In this document: positions 1-7,573 of the stretch, piece after piece
Numbering within the stretch: the first letter of the stretch is position 1
How the letters are laid out: every line of letters starts with the position of its first letter
Assembly: GCA_019242435.1 (NCBI GenBank)
Contig: JAFAVN010000114.1
Coordinates: 1-13,373 of the forward strand
DNA length: 13,373 bases
DNA from: Verrucomicrobiota bacterium
Lineage (GTDB): Bacteria > Verrucomicrobiota > Verrucomicrobiia > Chthoniobacterales > JAFAMB01
Direction: 5' to 3'
Position numbers and translations under genes: made by a program
Notes under the pieces: generated by a model
What the model saw: only the letters and a program-made list of their open reading frames with translations
The model's database searches: none
Told to the model about the DNA's origin: nothing

Positions 1-79
1 CGTCGTGAATGCGTGCAAATACCCAACGCCCTGGAGGGGAGCCGCTTTGTAGGGGGCTAGCTCGATTGGTCCTAACAGA

Positions 80-190
80 CGGCTCCCGGGAACAATCCAT
101 CGGGTCCTTGCGCCCCTGTCTGGGGTCGTTCCTAGGGGGGATGCCTAGCTAGCGGATCGACGGAAGGCCTTGGATGATTCCCGGGAGCCG
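80..190. repeat. Palindromic unit 1 of the array
   Basis: The ends CGGCTCCCGGGAA (80-92) and TTCCCGGGAGCCG (178-190) are perfect 13-bp inverted repeats, and the pairing continues imperfectly inwards. An inner hairpin CCCC-TGTCT-GGGG lies at 113-125. The centre (136-153) differs from that of unit 2, so the arms are more conserved than the loop. Confidence 0.85.
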
Positions 191-226
191 CCAGCTCTCG
201 GCCCATAGCGTTGCTCACCTACAAAG

Positions 227-335
227 CGGCTCCCGGGAACAATCCATCGGGTCCTTGCGCCCCTGTCTGGGGTCGTTCCTAGAGAAGACTTCTAGCCAGG
301 ATCGATGGAAGGCCTTGGATATTTCCCGGGAGCCG
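227..335. repeat. Palindromic unit 2 of the array
   Basis: It has the same 13-bp terminal inverted repeats as unit 1 (227-239 and 323-335) and the same inner hairpin (260-272). Its centre differs and forms its own small dyad around 280-294 (CTAGA...TCTAG). The spacer after it (336-371) matches the spacer after unit 1 at all but two positions. Confidence 0.85.
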
Positions 336-438
336 CCTGCTCTCGGCCGATAGCGTTGCTCACCTACAAAGCGGCTCCCCTCCAGGGCGTCGGGCATTTC
401 CACCGCGTTCGCCGCGTTGCGTTCCCGACCCGTTTCCC

Positions 439-1047
439 TCACGTCCTCACATATTGATGCTCTTGGGTGAACCGGTTCAGAACAATCTGGGTCACTGCGT
501 CTAGCGCCGAGAAAACATGATAACCAGTAGTGGCGATTGCCTCAAAGCTGCGCACGCGCCGGCGCCGATTGTTTAAGAGATATTCCAAGTACGAAACGGG
601 TGCGACTTCCGCCAAGTCACGCTTATTGTACTGGAGCACATAGGGCATCTCGTCCAGGTTGAGATGCTGTTTTTGCAGGTTCTCTTCTAAATTCCTGAGG
701 CTCAGAACGTTCTCATGCATCTGTTCCCATTGTGAATCTGCAACAAAAACCACTGCGTCCACGCTGCGCAGAACCAGTTGCCTTGTCCTGTTGTAGGTTA
801 CCTGCCCGGGCACCGTGTACAGCTGGAACTTGGTTCTAAAGCCTTGAAGGACCACCGCTTCGACTGGCAAGAAGTCAAAAAAAAGGGTCCGGTCTGCGGC
901 AGTCGCCAAGGAGACTAGGTCACCCCGAAAAGCTGGAGGTAACCGCGAGTGAATATAGGCCAAGCTGGTCGTTTTCCCTCCCAGTGCAGGACCATAATAG
1001 ACGACCTTAAACTGAATTTCTTTGCTCGCGTAGTTAATGATGGGCAT
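439..1047 (-). CDS. mglA: MglA-type small Ras-like GTPase
   Basis: This is a 202-residue Ras-superfamily GTPase of the MglA family, which acts in the cytoplasm as a polarity switch. In Myxococcus MglA sets the leading pole for motility. Motifs visible: P-loop GPALGGKT at 19-26, switch-region RTLFFDFLP at 53-61, TVPGQ at 78-82 (where MglA has Thr in place of the Asp of classical Ras proteins), VFVADS at 100-105, and the guanine-specificity motif NKRD at 141-144. The length and the opening residues PIINYASKEI fit the family from the ATG at 1047. It lies 27 bp after the roadblock-domain gene, the usual MglB-MglA pairing, and is the last gene of the rpoN cluster. The family call is very safe. Whether the cell glides, or uses the protein for another polarity or secretion task, cannot be seen. 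Confidence 0.95.
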   Translation of the reverse strand: MPIINYASKEIQFKVVYYGPALGGKTTSLAYIHSRLPPAFRGDLVSLATAADRTLFFDFLPVEAVVLQGFRTKFQLYTVPGQVTYNRTRQLVLRSVDAVVFVADSQWEQMHENVLSLRNLEENLQKQHLNLDEMPYVLQYNKRDLAEVAPVSYLEYLLNNRRRRVRSFEAIATTGYHVFSALDAVTQIVLNRFTQEHQYVRT

Positions 1048-1074
1048 GCGGCCGCAGCTTCAGTCAGGAGCGGA

Positions 1075-2439
1075 TCAATTGCTAATGTGACTGAGAACGA
1101 GACCGATTTTTTCGCGAACCCCAGGCTTAAACGGTCGCCTGGAATGACGGACCACGATGCCAGTCTGACCACGAACAAATACGCTGATCAATTCACGAGC
1201 CCACCCGAGGGTCATCGTTTCCACCGGGCCGAATCCCAGGCCTTCTGCTTGCTTACCGGCCTGGTTGGCCAGATCGGAGAGGAGTTGCACCGCGGCCGGA
1301 GTCAGACCCAGTTTCTCCGGGTCACCTTCCAGTACTTTACCGCCGGGGCCGAAAAGTAATGCAGCACTGATTCCTGGAAGCTCGCCAACCTTTTGAATCA
1401 CCTGGTTCAGGTCCAGAGAAGTTTCGGCCAGGAAAATGGATTGTAACGCTCTTAGATTCGGTTCTAGTGACCCGAACCCCTTGAGTGCTTGCTCTCCTGA
1501 TAGATCCCGTCGCGCTTCAACCGAAGGTTTCGGCCTTCCGATCAATTCCAGCTGTTTGGAATCAGCCGCTCCTTCCCGGTCTGGCCCCGTTTTGTTCACT
1601 GGCTCTTTTTCAGCTGCTTGTTTGACTGCGTCAGCAAACGGAGTCGTTATCGGCGGTACCTTCTCTTCCGGTTCCTGGTCTGGACGCGGATGTAAGAGAT
1701 TCGTCGGATAATTCGGTACGATCTCTTTGACCGGGATCGGTACTTCCTCGGCATTCGCAGTATCCGCGAAGTGAATTCGTGCTTCCCTCGGAAGCAATCT
1801 AAGAAAGTCCGAGTAGGGTAGAGTGACCTTCCCGTTAGCTATCTGGGAGTGAATCAATTCAAGCGGCAGATCAATAGTCAGGGCTGGTTCATTGAATAGC
1901 CGAGCGATACCCGAAGGCTGAAATTCCGGAGGTAGATTTTCCAGAATCGGCTTGAGAGGTAACCGGATGGATTGACCAACGTAACCAGTCAATGGTGGAG
2001 ACGCCGGCAGTTCTATCTGCTTCGATGACAGGGACGGTGGCCGCGCTTCTGTTCCCGATTCCTTCAGGAGGTCCTGGGGGATCGGTGGCGGCACTGCTTC
2101 CTCTACTGGTTTTGACTGCGTCTCCGGTGGTGCTTTTTCGTCGTCGGCCCCCACGTTTGGAACTGAAGTGGTTGTCGCGGGAGTCAGTTCCTTTTCGGAC
2201 CTCTGTATTTCCGCTGCCGTGACAGGCGTAGGAAAAGTTTCTTTGGGCGTGGCCTCAGTCGGGTGTTTGGGCTGAGACTGCGGCACCAGGTCTCGCAATC
2301 GGGGCGCAACTCTTACAGGAGAACTCGGACGAACTCCGGATGCAATCTCCTTTTCTTGCGGTCCCGTCGACTCCCGGAGCTGTGATTCGTCCTGGTCTGA
2401 TTTTGCTGATTTGGACTTAAACCAAGAGAAGAAGGACAT
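1075..2439 (-). CDS. Proline-rich protein with C-terminal roadblock/LC7 domain
   Basis: This 454-residue protein has three parts. Residues 1-150 are rich in Pro, Glu, Ser and Thr and probably disordered. Residues about 150-246 form a small module with two similar segments (IRLPLKPIL and IDLPLELIHSQI, followed by GKVTLPYSDFLRLLP). After another polar linker, residues about 335-452 form a roadblock/LC7 domain (LNQVIQKVGELPGISAALLF, GPGGKVLEG). Roadblock proteins such as MglB bind MglA and speed GTP hydrolysis, so this is the likely regulator of the GTPase coded 27 bp downstream. Plain MglB is only about 150 residues, so the long N-terminal part is unusual. I chose the ATG at 2439; a TTG two codons upstream (2445) would add two residues. 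No strong ribosome-binding site is seen for either. A weak -10-like TATTAT lies at 2455-2460. Confidence 0.85.
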   Translation of the reverse strand: MSFFSWFKSKSAKSDQDESQLRESTGPQEKEIASGVRPSSPVRVAPRLRDLVPQSQPKHPTEATPKETFPTPVTAAEIQRSEKELTPATTTSVPNVGADDEKAPPETQSKPVEEAVPPPIPQDLLKESGTEARPPSLSSKQIELPASPPLTGYVGQSIRLPLKPILENLPPEFQPSGIARLFNEPALTIDLPLELIHSQIANGKVTLPYSDFLRLLPREARIHFADTANAEEVPIPVKEIVPNYPTNLLHPRPDQEPEEKVPPITTPFADAVKQAAEKEPVNKTGPDREGAADSKQLELIGRPKPSVEARRDLSGEQALKGFGSLEPNLRALQSIFLAETSLDLNQVIQKVGELPGISAALLFGPGGKVLEGDPEKLGLTPAAVQLLSDLANQAGKQAEGLGFGPVETMTLGWARELISVFVRGQTGIVVRHSRRPFKPGVREKIGLVLSHISN

Positions 2440-2466
2440 GATCAAGGCGGCCGTATAATATCACGC

Positions 2467-3234
2467 CTACATCAACGGGGAAACGTAAAGCTTCATCGCT
2501 GAAACTAGACCGCCGATATAGTACCAGCTCAGGTCATAGTAGAAGCTTCGGTCGGCTGCCCGGTACGTTAGATGAACTATCTTACCGGGTTGGTTAACGT
2601 CATAAACGAAGAAGACCAGATCGCCGTTCGGTCGAACTGTGTAACGATAGGCGACCAGGCAATGGTTGATCGGCTTGAACCGGGTGATGTAGACAGCTTC
2701 GATGTCCCCGGAATCCAGGTGCCGGCGTAGCCAGCCGGCAAAATACTTCTGCCCGGAGCGCGGTGCCGGAAATACGATCCGCCAGTTACCAACCCGCCAA
2801 TAGGATGGCCACCAGACTCCGAGATTCTTCTGTAATAACAACGAGTGGTCAGCCGAAAAACTGTATAGGTCCGGGTAACCCGGAAAAACGATTTTCTCTG
2901 CTGGACCGGCGCTCCAGGGAGGGTATTTGATCACCTGCTGAATCCGCTGGCGATAGGCGTCCTCGCCGATCTTAGGAAGAGTGGGGTCGAATTTTGCGAA
3001 CCGGTAGAACTGCAGCTCAGATCTGACCATCGCAAAGCAATGCCGGGAATAATCCGGAATGTTGCCAGGGTTTCGATGGTGAGCCTTTATTTGTCCGGAA
3101 CTGTCCGGTCTGTAATCAAAGTAGAGGTTATTCGAGAACGCAAAGGTGTCCTGCGGAAATTTAAATGATGGCGCCTCTTTGGCTAACCCGATCGAAGAGA
3201 CACTGATCCATAGAAGAACGAGTAAGTTTCGCAC
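2467..3234 (-). CDS. Secreted protein, possible papain-like cysteine hydrolase
   Basis: I do not recognise a named family with certainty. The 255-residue product starts with a signal peptide (hydrophobic 4-18, cleavage probably near Ala19), so it should be exported. Three spaced motifs recall secreted papain-like or C39-like proteins: RHCFAMV with Cys66, INHCLVAYRY with His191, and VYDVNQPG with Asp212 and Asn214. The order Cys, then His before a strand, then Asp is that of a cysteine hydrolase, but this is pattern reading only. The segment between is rich in Trp and Tyr (WWPSYWRVGNW, 141-151). The start is GTG at 3234, directly touching the TAA stop of rpoN, so translation is probably coupled. 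The roadblock gene follows after 27 bp. It may instead be a catalytically dead relative. Confidence 0.7.
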   Translation of the reverse strand: MRNLLVLLWISVSSIGLAKEAPSFKFPQDTFAFSNNLYFDYRPDSSGQIKAHHRNPGNIPDYSRHCFAMVRSELQFYRFAKFDPTLPKIGEDAYRQRIQQVIKYPPWSAGPAEKIVFPGYPDLYSFSADHSLLLQKNLGVWWPSYWRVGNWRIVFPAPRSGQKYFAGWLRRHLDSGDIEAVYITRFKPINHCLVAYRYTVRPNGDLVFFVYDVNQPGKIVHLTYRAADRSFYYDLSWYYIGGLVSAMKLYVSPLM

Positions 3235-4641
3235 TTAGAACTGTTTTCGGAGGTTACTCGGAAGAATGTTAAGCTCGGCCCGATATTTCGCCACGGTCCG
3301 GCGCGCTATTGGGATACCGCGTTCTGAGAGAATTTCCACAATTTCTTTGTCACTAAGCGGCATTCGTGCATTCTCATTCCGGACCAGGTCGCCAATTGCC
3401 TCCTTTACACTGGTATTACTGAGAGAAATTCCATCGCTGGTTTGATATCCAGGCGTGAAGAAAAACTTCATATCAAGAACGCCTTGTGGAGTTGCAATAT
3501 ATTTGCCTGAAATAGCGCGACTTACCGTCGTCTCGTGTACCCCGACCGCTTCCGCGATCTGGACCATGGTCATCGGTTTCAGGAAAGCAGTGCCGAAATC
3601 GAGAAAATCTTTTTGTCGCTTTACGATCTCGGACGCGATGTTCAGAATCGTCTGCTGCCGTTGGTGGATGCTCTTGATCAAGAACTTACCGCTTCTGATC
3701 TTTTCCCGAATATAATCTCGTACCTCCGCCCCGTTCCGGCTTTGGGCCATTAGATCTCGGTAAGTTTTGTTAATCCGCAAGTGCGGGATCTGATCCCCGG
3801 TCAGGGAGACCACATATTCGTCGCCCACCTTCTCTACAAGCACATCCGGCAAAACGTAGCTATTGGGTTCGGGCGAGAAGATCTGACCCGGTTTGGGATC
3901 CAAGGTTGAAATCAGATTGGCTGCTTTTTGCACCTGATCGACGGAGACGCCCAATCGACGGGCGATATCCGGATAGCGTTTTCGGCCCAACTCCTCCAAA
4001 TATTGATCGACGATCTGGTATTCGATACTACCAGCCTTACCTAGCCGTCGAAGCTGGATAAGCAGGCAATCGCGCAAGTCCTGGGCGGCGACTCCGACCG
4101 GATGCAAGCTCTGGACCAGGTGCAAGGCGTCGGTCAGCTCTTCCAAAGAAACGTCAGACTGATTGACGATTTCATCCAGCTGAGCAGAAAGAAACCCGTA
4201 ATCATCGATATTGCCGATGATCTGTTCCGCGGCTTTCCGCTGCCGCCGGCCCGTCTCCGCGGTATTCAACTGCTCTAATAAATGCTGCTGAAGGGTTTCC
4301 TGGTTGGCGATTGAATCCAGGAAAAATTGGCGTCTTTCTTCGTCCTCCTGGCTCCGTGCAGAATAGTTGACATTCTGCGCCATGTAGTCGCGCCATTCTT
4401 CATCCAGTTTTGCTAATTTCTCGAATTCCTCTTGGAAATCCGCTTCGTCAGCAGATCGCTCTTCGGTTTCGTATGTATTCGGTTCTTCCTCGAGAACCGG
4501 GTTGGTTTGAAGTTCCTGTTGAACGATGTTGCGAAGCTCAAGCGTCGGCGCCTGCAGTATCTGCAGACTCTGCTGCAGCTGCGGAGCAAGGACTTGCTGC
4601 AGTCCCAAGCCTTGTATTTGTTGCATTCCCGGACCCGCCAT
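3235..4641 (-). CDS. rpoN: RNA polymerase sigma-54 factor RpoN
   Basis: Sigma-54 directs RNA polymerase to -24/-12 promoters and needs an AAA+ activator to open DNA. Full-length at 468 residues from the ATG at 4641: Gln/Leu-rich activator-interacting region I (about 7-50, with QVLAPQLQQSLQILQ), an acidic region II (51-105), the core-binding domain (about 110-300), a helix-turn-helix (358-379, MVQIAEAVGVHETTVSRAIS) and the RpoN box ARRTVAKYRA at 446-455. The reading frame stays open upstream to about 4773, but that extension is coded largely by TGACAAA-type repeat DNA and has no RpoN homology, so I exclude it. No clear Shine-Dalgarno precedes 4641; Met6 is a second choice. It heads a compact gene run with the secreted protein and mgl genes. 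No sigma-54 activator is in the window. Confidence 0.97.
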   Translation of the reverse strand: MAGPGMQQIQGLGLQQVLAPQLQQSLQILQAPTLELRNIVQQELQTNPVLEEEPNTYETEERSADEADFQEEFEKLAKLDEEWRDYMAQNVNYSARSQEDEERRQFFLDSIANQETLQQHLLEQLNTAETGRRQRKAAEQIIGNIDDYGFLSAQLDEIVNQSDVSLEELTDALHLVQSLHPVGVAAQDLRDCLLIQLRRLGKAGSIEYQIVDQYLEELGRKRYPDIARRLGVSVDQVQKAANLISTLDPKPGQIFSPEPNSYVLPDVLVEKVGDEYVVSLTGDQIPHLRINKTYRDLMAQSRNGAEVRDYIREKIRSGKFLIKSIHQRQQTILNIASEIVKRQKDFLDFGTAFLKPMTMVQIAEAVGVHETTVSRAISGKYIATPQGVLDMKFFFTPGYQTSDGISLSNTSVKEAIGDLVRNENARMPLSDKEIVEILSERGIPIARRTVAKYRAELNILPSNLRKQF

Positions 4642-4702
4642 AAGACAAGCTAGGGTGATACTAGAAGATTGGCACAGAAACTGCAACTCGCCGGAAGTTC
4701 GT

Positions 4703-4788
4703 TGATAACAAATGACAGATGACAAAGACAAATAGATGGGCCTAGCCTGTGAGGCGCAAGGTTGACGTCCCACCTGTCACCTGTCATG
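4703..4788. repeat. Inverted pair of TGACAAA-type heptamer repeats
   Basis: Heptamer-spaced TGACA motifs at 4703-4733 face reversed TGTCA motifs at 4771-4788. The cores ATGACAGATGACA (4712-4724) and TGTCACCTGTCAT (4775-4787) are complementary at 12 of 13 positions. The element fills most of the space between the carboxypeptidase stop and the rpoN start and would form a hairpin with a loop of about 50 nt. Confidence 0.75.
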
Positions 4789-4812
4789 CGGTCTCGCTTC
4801 CGGCGAGGGGGC

Positions 4813-5745
4813 CTACCGGCCACCTTCGTCGGTGTTACCGGGGTCGTCGACTCGATCGATTGTATCCACGATGGTTTCCGGCGGGCAGCCCAGCTTGATC
4901 AGGCCATAGCTTAATAGGGTCTTGCTATCTACCCAAATCCCCGGCTTGTCCGTATGTAGCACCACCGAGATCACTTCGTGGCCGCTCCGCAATGCCGAGC
5001 TGACCAGCACTTGCTGAGCCGGCCGGGTATAACCGGTTTTGAGACCGTTACAACCGGCAAAGTGCCGGAGCAGCCGGTTATGGTTCCGAAGTTGATCCAC
5101 TTTACCCGACGGAGTTCTCCAGGTGTAATAAATGGTCGACACAATTTCGCGGAACAGGGGCTGTTCCATGGCCGCTCTCGCGATTAACGCCAGATCGTGA
5201 GCCGTCGTGTAGTGGTTCGGGTCATGTAAACCGTGCGGATTAGCAAAATGACTGGAAGTAGCTCCTAATTCCGCTGCTCTGAGGTTCATCTTTTCCGCGA
5301 AGGCCGACACCGATCCGGCATTGTCCCGGGCAAGAGCCATGGCAACGTCGTTGGCGCTTTTTAGTAACATGCCAAAAAGCATTTGTCGCCGCGTATACTG
5401 TTCGCCTGGCCTTAGGTTCAAGTTGCTTGGCTCGACCTTAGTGTCTTCAGGAGCAACGGTCACCAGGCGATCCAGATCGCCGGACTCAATTACGATCAGG
5501 GCTGTCAAAATTTTGGTCGAGCTGGCCGGATACTGCCTAGCGTCAGGATTTTTCGTGTAGATGAACTCTCCGGAGTAAGAATCGAGCAGGGCTGCGCTTT
5601 GGGCAGCTAGCGGTAACTCCTGCGTAGTCGCGGCAGACGGCGAAGCATCAGATTGAGCAGTGGAGGTGCCAGTTAACGTCCCGGGGGCGCAGATCGCCAG
5701 AGCAGCGACAATCAAGCAAGCAATTTTCCGTCGGCCATCATCCAT
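4813..5745 (-). CDS. D-alanyl-D-alanine carboxypeptidase (peptidase S11, DacA/DacF type)
   Basis: This periplasmic penicillin-binding protein removes the terminal D-Ala from peptidoglycan stem peptides. All three active-site motifs are present: SSTK at 75-78 (nucleophile Ser75, Lys78), SAN at 130-132, and KTG at 236-238. The N-terminus (KIACLIVAALAICAPG, 7-22) is a signal peptide. At 310 residues it has the catalytic domain but little room for the C-terminal beta domain and amphipathic membrane anchor of the longer E. coli PBP5, so it may be soluble in the periplasm. Its ATG (5745) lies 34 bp inside the end of the upstream amidohydrolase gene, which implies coupled translation. It is the last gene of the chelatase cluster. 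The enzyme class is very safe; a specific dac letter is not. Confidence 0.95.
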   Translation of the reverse strand: MDDGRRKIACLIVAALAICAPGTLTGTSTAQSDASPSAATTQELPLAAQSAALLDSYSGEFIYTKNPDARQYPASSTKILTALIVIESGDLDRLVTVAPEDTKVEPSNLNLRPGEQYTRRQMLFGMLLKSANDVAMALARDNAGSVSAFAEKMNLRAAELGATSSHFANPHGLHDPNHYTTAHDLALIARAAMEQPLFREIVSTIYYTWRTPSGKVDQLRNHNRLLRHFAGCNGLKTGYTRPAQQVLVSSALRSGHEVISVVLHTDKPGIWVDSKTLLSYGLIKLGCPPETIVDTIDRVDDPGNTDEGGR

Positions 5746-6935
5746 AAAACTGCGTCACGGTAATTAAGTACTTCTTCATAAACATCGTGCCTGCCGTCCT
5801 TGATGGGAATCGCTATCGCGTCGGCCAGGTAACCCGGCGCGATGCGACCCAGCCATCGGTCTAAACCGATGGCGCGGGCCGGATTCACCGTGACCATTTG
5901 TAGCAATTCTTTTGGAGACAAGAAAGCGTAGGATCGAGCAGCCATGCGCATTTCCGCAAATAAATTCAGAGAATCATTACTGGCGAGGCTGTCGGTCCCC
6001 AGGCACAGGCAAAGGCCTCGGTCTCGCAAGGCCTCAAACGGGAAAGAGCGATGATGCAGAAACCGGCTGCTTTTCGGGCAATGGACGATCGAAACCGAGC
6101 GCCATTCCTTCCGTCCCAAAATGGCGAGGTCCGCATCGTCGAGCTCATTCATATGGACAAGGATGGCGTTCGGCGGCAACAGGCCGGACAGCGCCAGTAA
6201 TCGAAAGGGGGAGAGCCGGCCGCAATCACTCATTCGCCGGCCCATCTTACTCAAAAAATCGAAAAGCTCGCCTTTACCGCAGGCGAACATCTCATACTCC
6301 GTGCTCGATTCCGCTAGATGGGTGGTGAACGGCATATTGAAATCACGGCTGGCTCGGATAGCAGCCAGGTAAAGCTCAGCTGATGCCGTGTAAGGTGCGT
6401 GCGGACTAACTCCGAAACCACCCGACCAATCCGGGGCGGATTCAAAGAATAGCCACGAGCCAAATGCGGGTTCGTCCAGCCAGGGACGTGGCCGAATGTC
6501 GATGAGCTCCAGAAAATGCCAGGTCCTGATGCGGGGCGCCGGCAGGCGCGGCAAAATCTGTGGTGTTGCCACGATATTAAATACCGACGTGACACCAAAA
6601 GACCTCAGCTCATTGAGCCCAACCTCCATGGCGGCAAGATAATCATCGTCTGTGAGCGATCGCTTCAGCGCGTTGATCCGGCTGATCCATTGAGGAAAAT
6701 TCCGGGAAGGTAACATGCTACCGCGCAGTGAACTGTAATCCAGGTGACAATGCGCGTTAATTAACCCGGGCAATACTATGACGTCGCCGAGGTCCTCGTA
6801 TTCCCCGGCGTGTCGGGATAGAACCTCCTTGGCGGGACCCGCATCGATAAAGCGATTGCCGGCTACCACGAACGCTCCATCCTCTACAGGAGCTGAATTC
6901 ATGCTAACGAGCCGTCGACAGCGGTATCGAATCAT
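5712..6935 (-). CDS. Metal-dependent amidohydrolase / deaminase (ATZ/TRZ-like)
   Basis: This 407-residue cytoplasmic enzyme belongs to the amidohydrolase superfamily. Metal and catalytic residues visible: HCH at 62-64, SPHAPY with His179, THLAES with His206 and Glu209, LVHMN with His261, VHCPKSS with His285, and GTDS with Asp315. This set is typical of cyclic deaminases of the cytosine deaminase, chlorohydrolase and aminodeoxyfutalosine deaminase group. The spacing and SPHAPY fit a deaminase acting on a purine-like ring, and a futalosine-pathway role is possible, but no other menaquinone gene is nearby. The substrate is therefore unassigned. The ATG at 6935 overlaps the upstream stop by 4 bp (ATGA), and the 3' end overlaps the carboxypeptidase start. 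It is full-length with no missing metal ligand. Confidence 0.88.
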   Translation of the reverse strand: MIRYRCRRLVSMNSAPVEDGAFVVAGNRFIDAGPAKEVLSRHAGEYEDLGDVIVLPGLINAHCHLDYSSLRGSMLPSRNFPQWISRINALKRSLTDDDYLAAMEVGLNELRSFGVTSVFNIVATPQILPRLPAPRIRTWHFLELIDIRPRPWLDEPAFGSWLFFESAPDWSGGFGVSPHAPYTASAELYLAAIRASRDFNMPFTTHLAESSTEYEMFACGKGELFDFLSKMGRRMSDCGRLSPFRLLALSGLLPPNAILVHMNELDDADLAILGRKEWRSVSIVHCPKSSRFLHHRSFPFEALRDRGLCLCLGTDSLASNDSLNLFAEMRMAARSYAFLSPKELLQMVTVNPARAIGLDRWLGRIAPGYLADAIAIPIKDGRHDVYEEVLNYRDAVLWMMADGKLLA

Positions 6936-7573
6936 TCAGCCGGACCTTTGATGATCTTTCTAGCTTCGGCCACAAAAAGATTACAAGCTTCTACGCAGAG
7001 AAACGGGATGACTCCATAGTTTCTGCCGAGTTGATCCACCGTGGAATCGAACTTGGACTCTGGCAAATATCGGCGGGGAGAGTGGCCATCTATCTTCCAA
7101 AGAATGGTGCGGAGGCAGCCCGAACCAGACTGGCAAAACCGTCCGGCAAGCTCTTCTGCTTGAGGAAGAGTCAGCTTTTGCGTAACGCGATACATACCGG
7201 TCTGGCGCTGCAATGTTTCCCGCAGATCGACCGGCAAGACCTCGTCACGGTTGTATGCAAGCCAGGTTGCAAATGCACCCGGGTAGAAATAGTCCAATGC
7301 TTGGCGCGTCTCAGCAACCGAGGAAACACGCAATTCCCAACCCCTTCGAAGATTAGGCGCGCCTTTCAATGGACGATACTTTTTTTTCGCATCATAGCGC
7401 ACGATTTCCAGAGCGGCGGTGGTGTCAGCATACCTAGCCAGGGTTGCGTCCGGCTGCTGGTCATCTTTCCAGTGGCGAATCACGTAACCTCTTGGATTAA
7501 CTCTCCGCACGATGATCTCTCCCACATAAAGCGGTCCGCCATTGAGATAGTCCTGAAGCGCCTGCTCAATCAT
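6932..7573 (-). CDS. Four-cysteine protein, probable [4Fe-4S] protein of the DR2241 type
   Basis: The 213-residue product contains exactly four cysteines, all in its C-terminal part: Cys147 and Cys153, then Cys193 and Cys197 in CVEACNLFVAEARK. That layout suggests one [4Fe-4S] cluster. From memory it resembles the Fe-S domain that accompanies CbiX-like chelatases in the Deinococcus DR2241 family; this is not verified. The N-terminal half (about 1-125) is a mixed alpha/beta region with no motif I can name. Its gene overlaps the CbiX-like gene by 4 bp upstream and the amidohydrolase by 4 bp downstream, so the three are tightly coupled. A role as redox or structural partner of the chelatase is inferred. 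It has no signal peptide or membrane segment. Confidence 0.7.
   Translation of the reverse strand: MIEQALQDYLNGGPLYVGEIIVRRVNPRGYVIRHWKDDQQPDATLARYADTTAALEIVRYDAKKKYRPLKGAPNLRRGWELRVSSVAETRQALDYFYPGAFATWLAYNRDEVLPVDLRETLQRQTGMYRVTQKLTLPQAEELAGRFCQSGSGCLRTILWKIDGHSPRRYLPESKFDSTVDQLGRNYGVIPFLCVEACNLFVAEARKIIKGPAE

Larger units (their letters stand above)
17..399. repeat. Nested palindromic repeat array
   Basis: This gene-free stretch is one composite repeat. A 36-bp inverted repeat (17-52 against 364-399, 34 of 36 positions matching) encloses two tandem units (80-226 and 227-371). Each unit opens with an identical 56-bp block (80-135 and 227-282), has a variable centre, and then continues with a similar right half. 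The 16-mer CTACAAAGCGGCTCCC occurs at both unit ends (from 219-234 and 364-379) and inverted in the left outer arm. The whole array lies just downstream of the mglA-like stop codon, so it could also end transcription. It resembles clustered REP or MITE-type extragenic palindromes. No transposase or RAYT gene is in the window. Confidence 0.85.

Noticed and set aside
1..438. Possible CRISPR array from regularly repeated blocks
   Set aside because: Only two units, with a period near 146 bp, long internal palindromes and spacers that are themselves repeated; no cas gene.
949..1359. Plus-strand frame of 136 codons opposite the mgl genes
   Set aside because: It is antisense to two well-supported genes and shows no recognisable domain.
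4642..4773. N-terminal extension of RpoN by 44 residues
   Set aside because: It is coded largely by heptamer repeats (LSLSSVICY) and precedes a normal RpoN region I start at 4641.
5912..6328. Plus-strand frame of 138 codons opposite the amidohydrolase
   Set aside because: It lies wholly antisense to a gene with all catalytic motifs intact, and has an unnatural composition rich in Arg, Gly and Ser.
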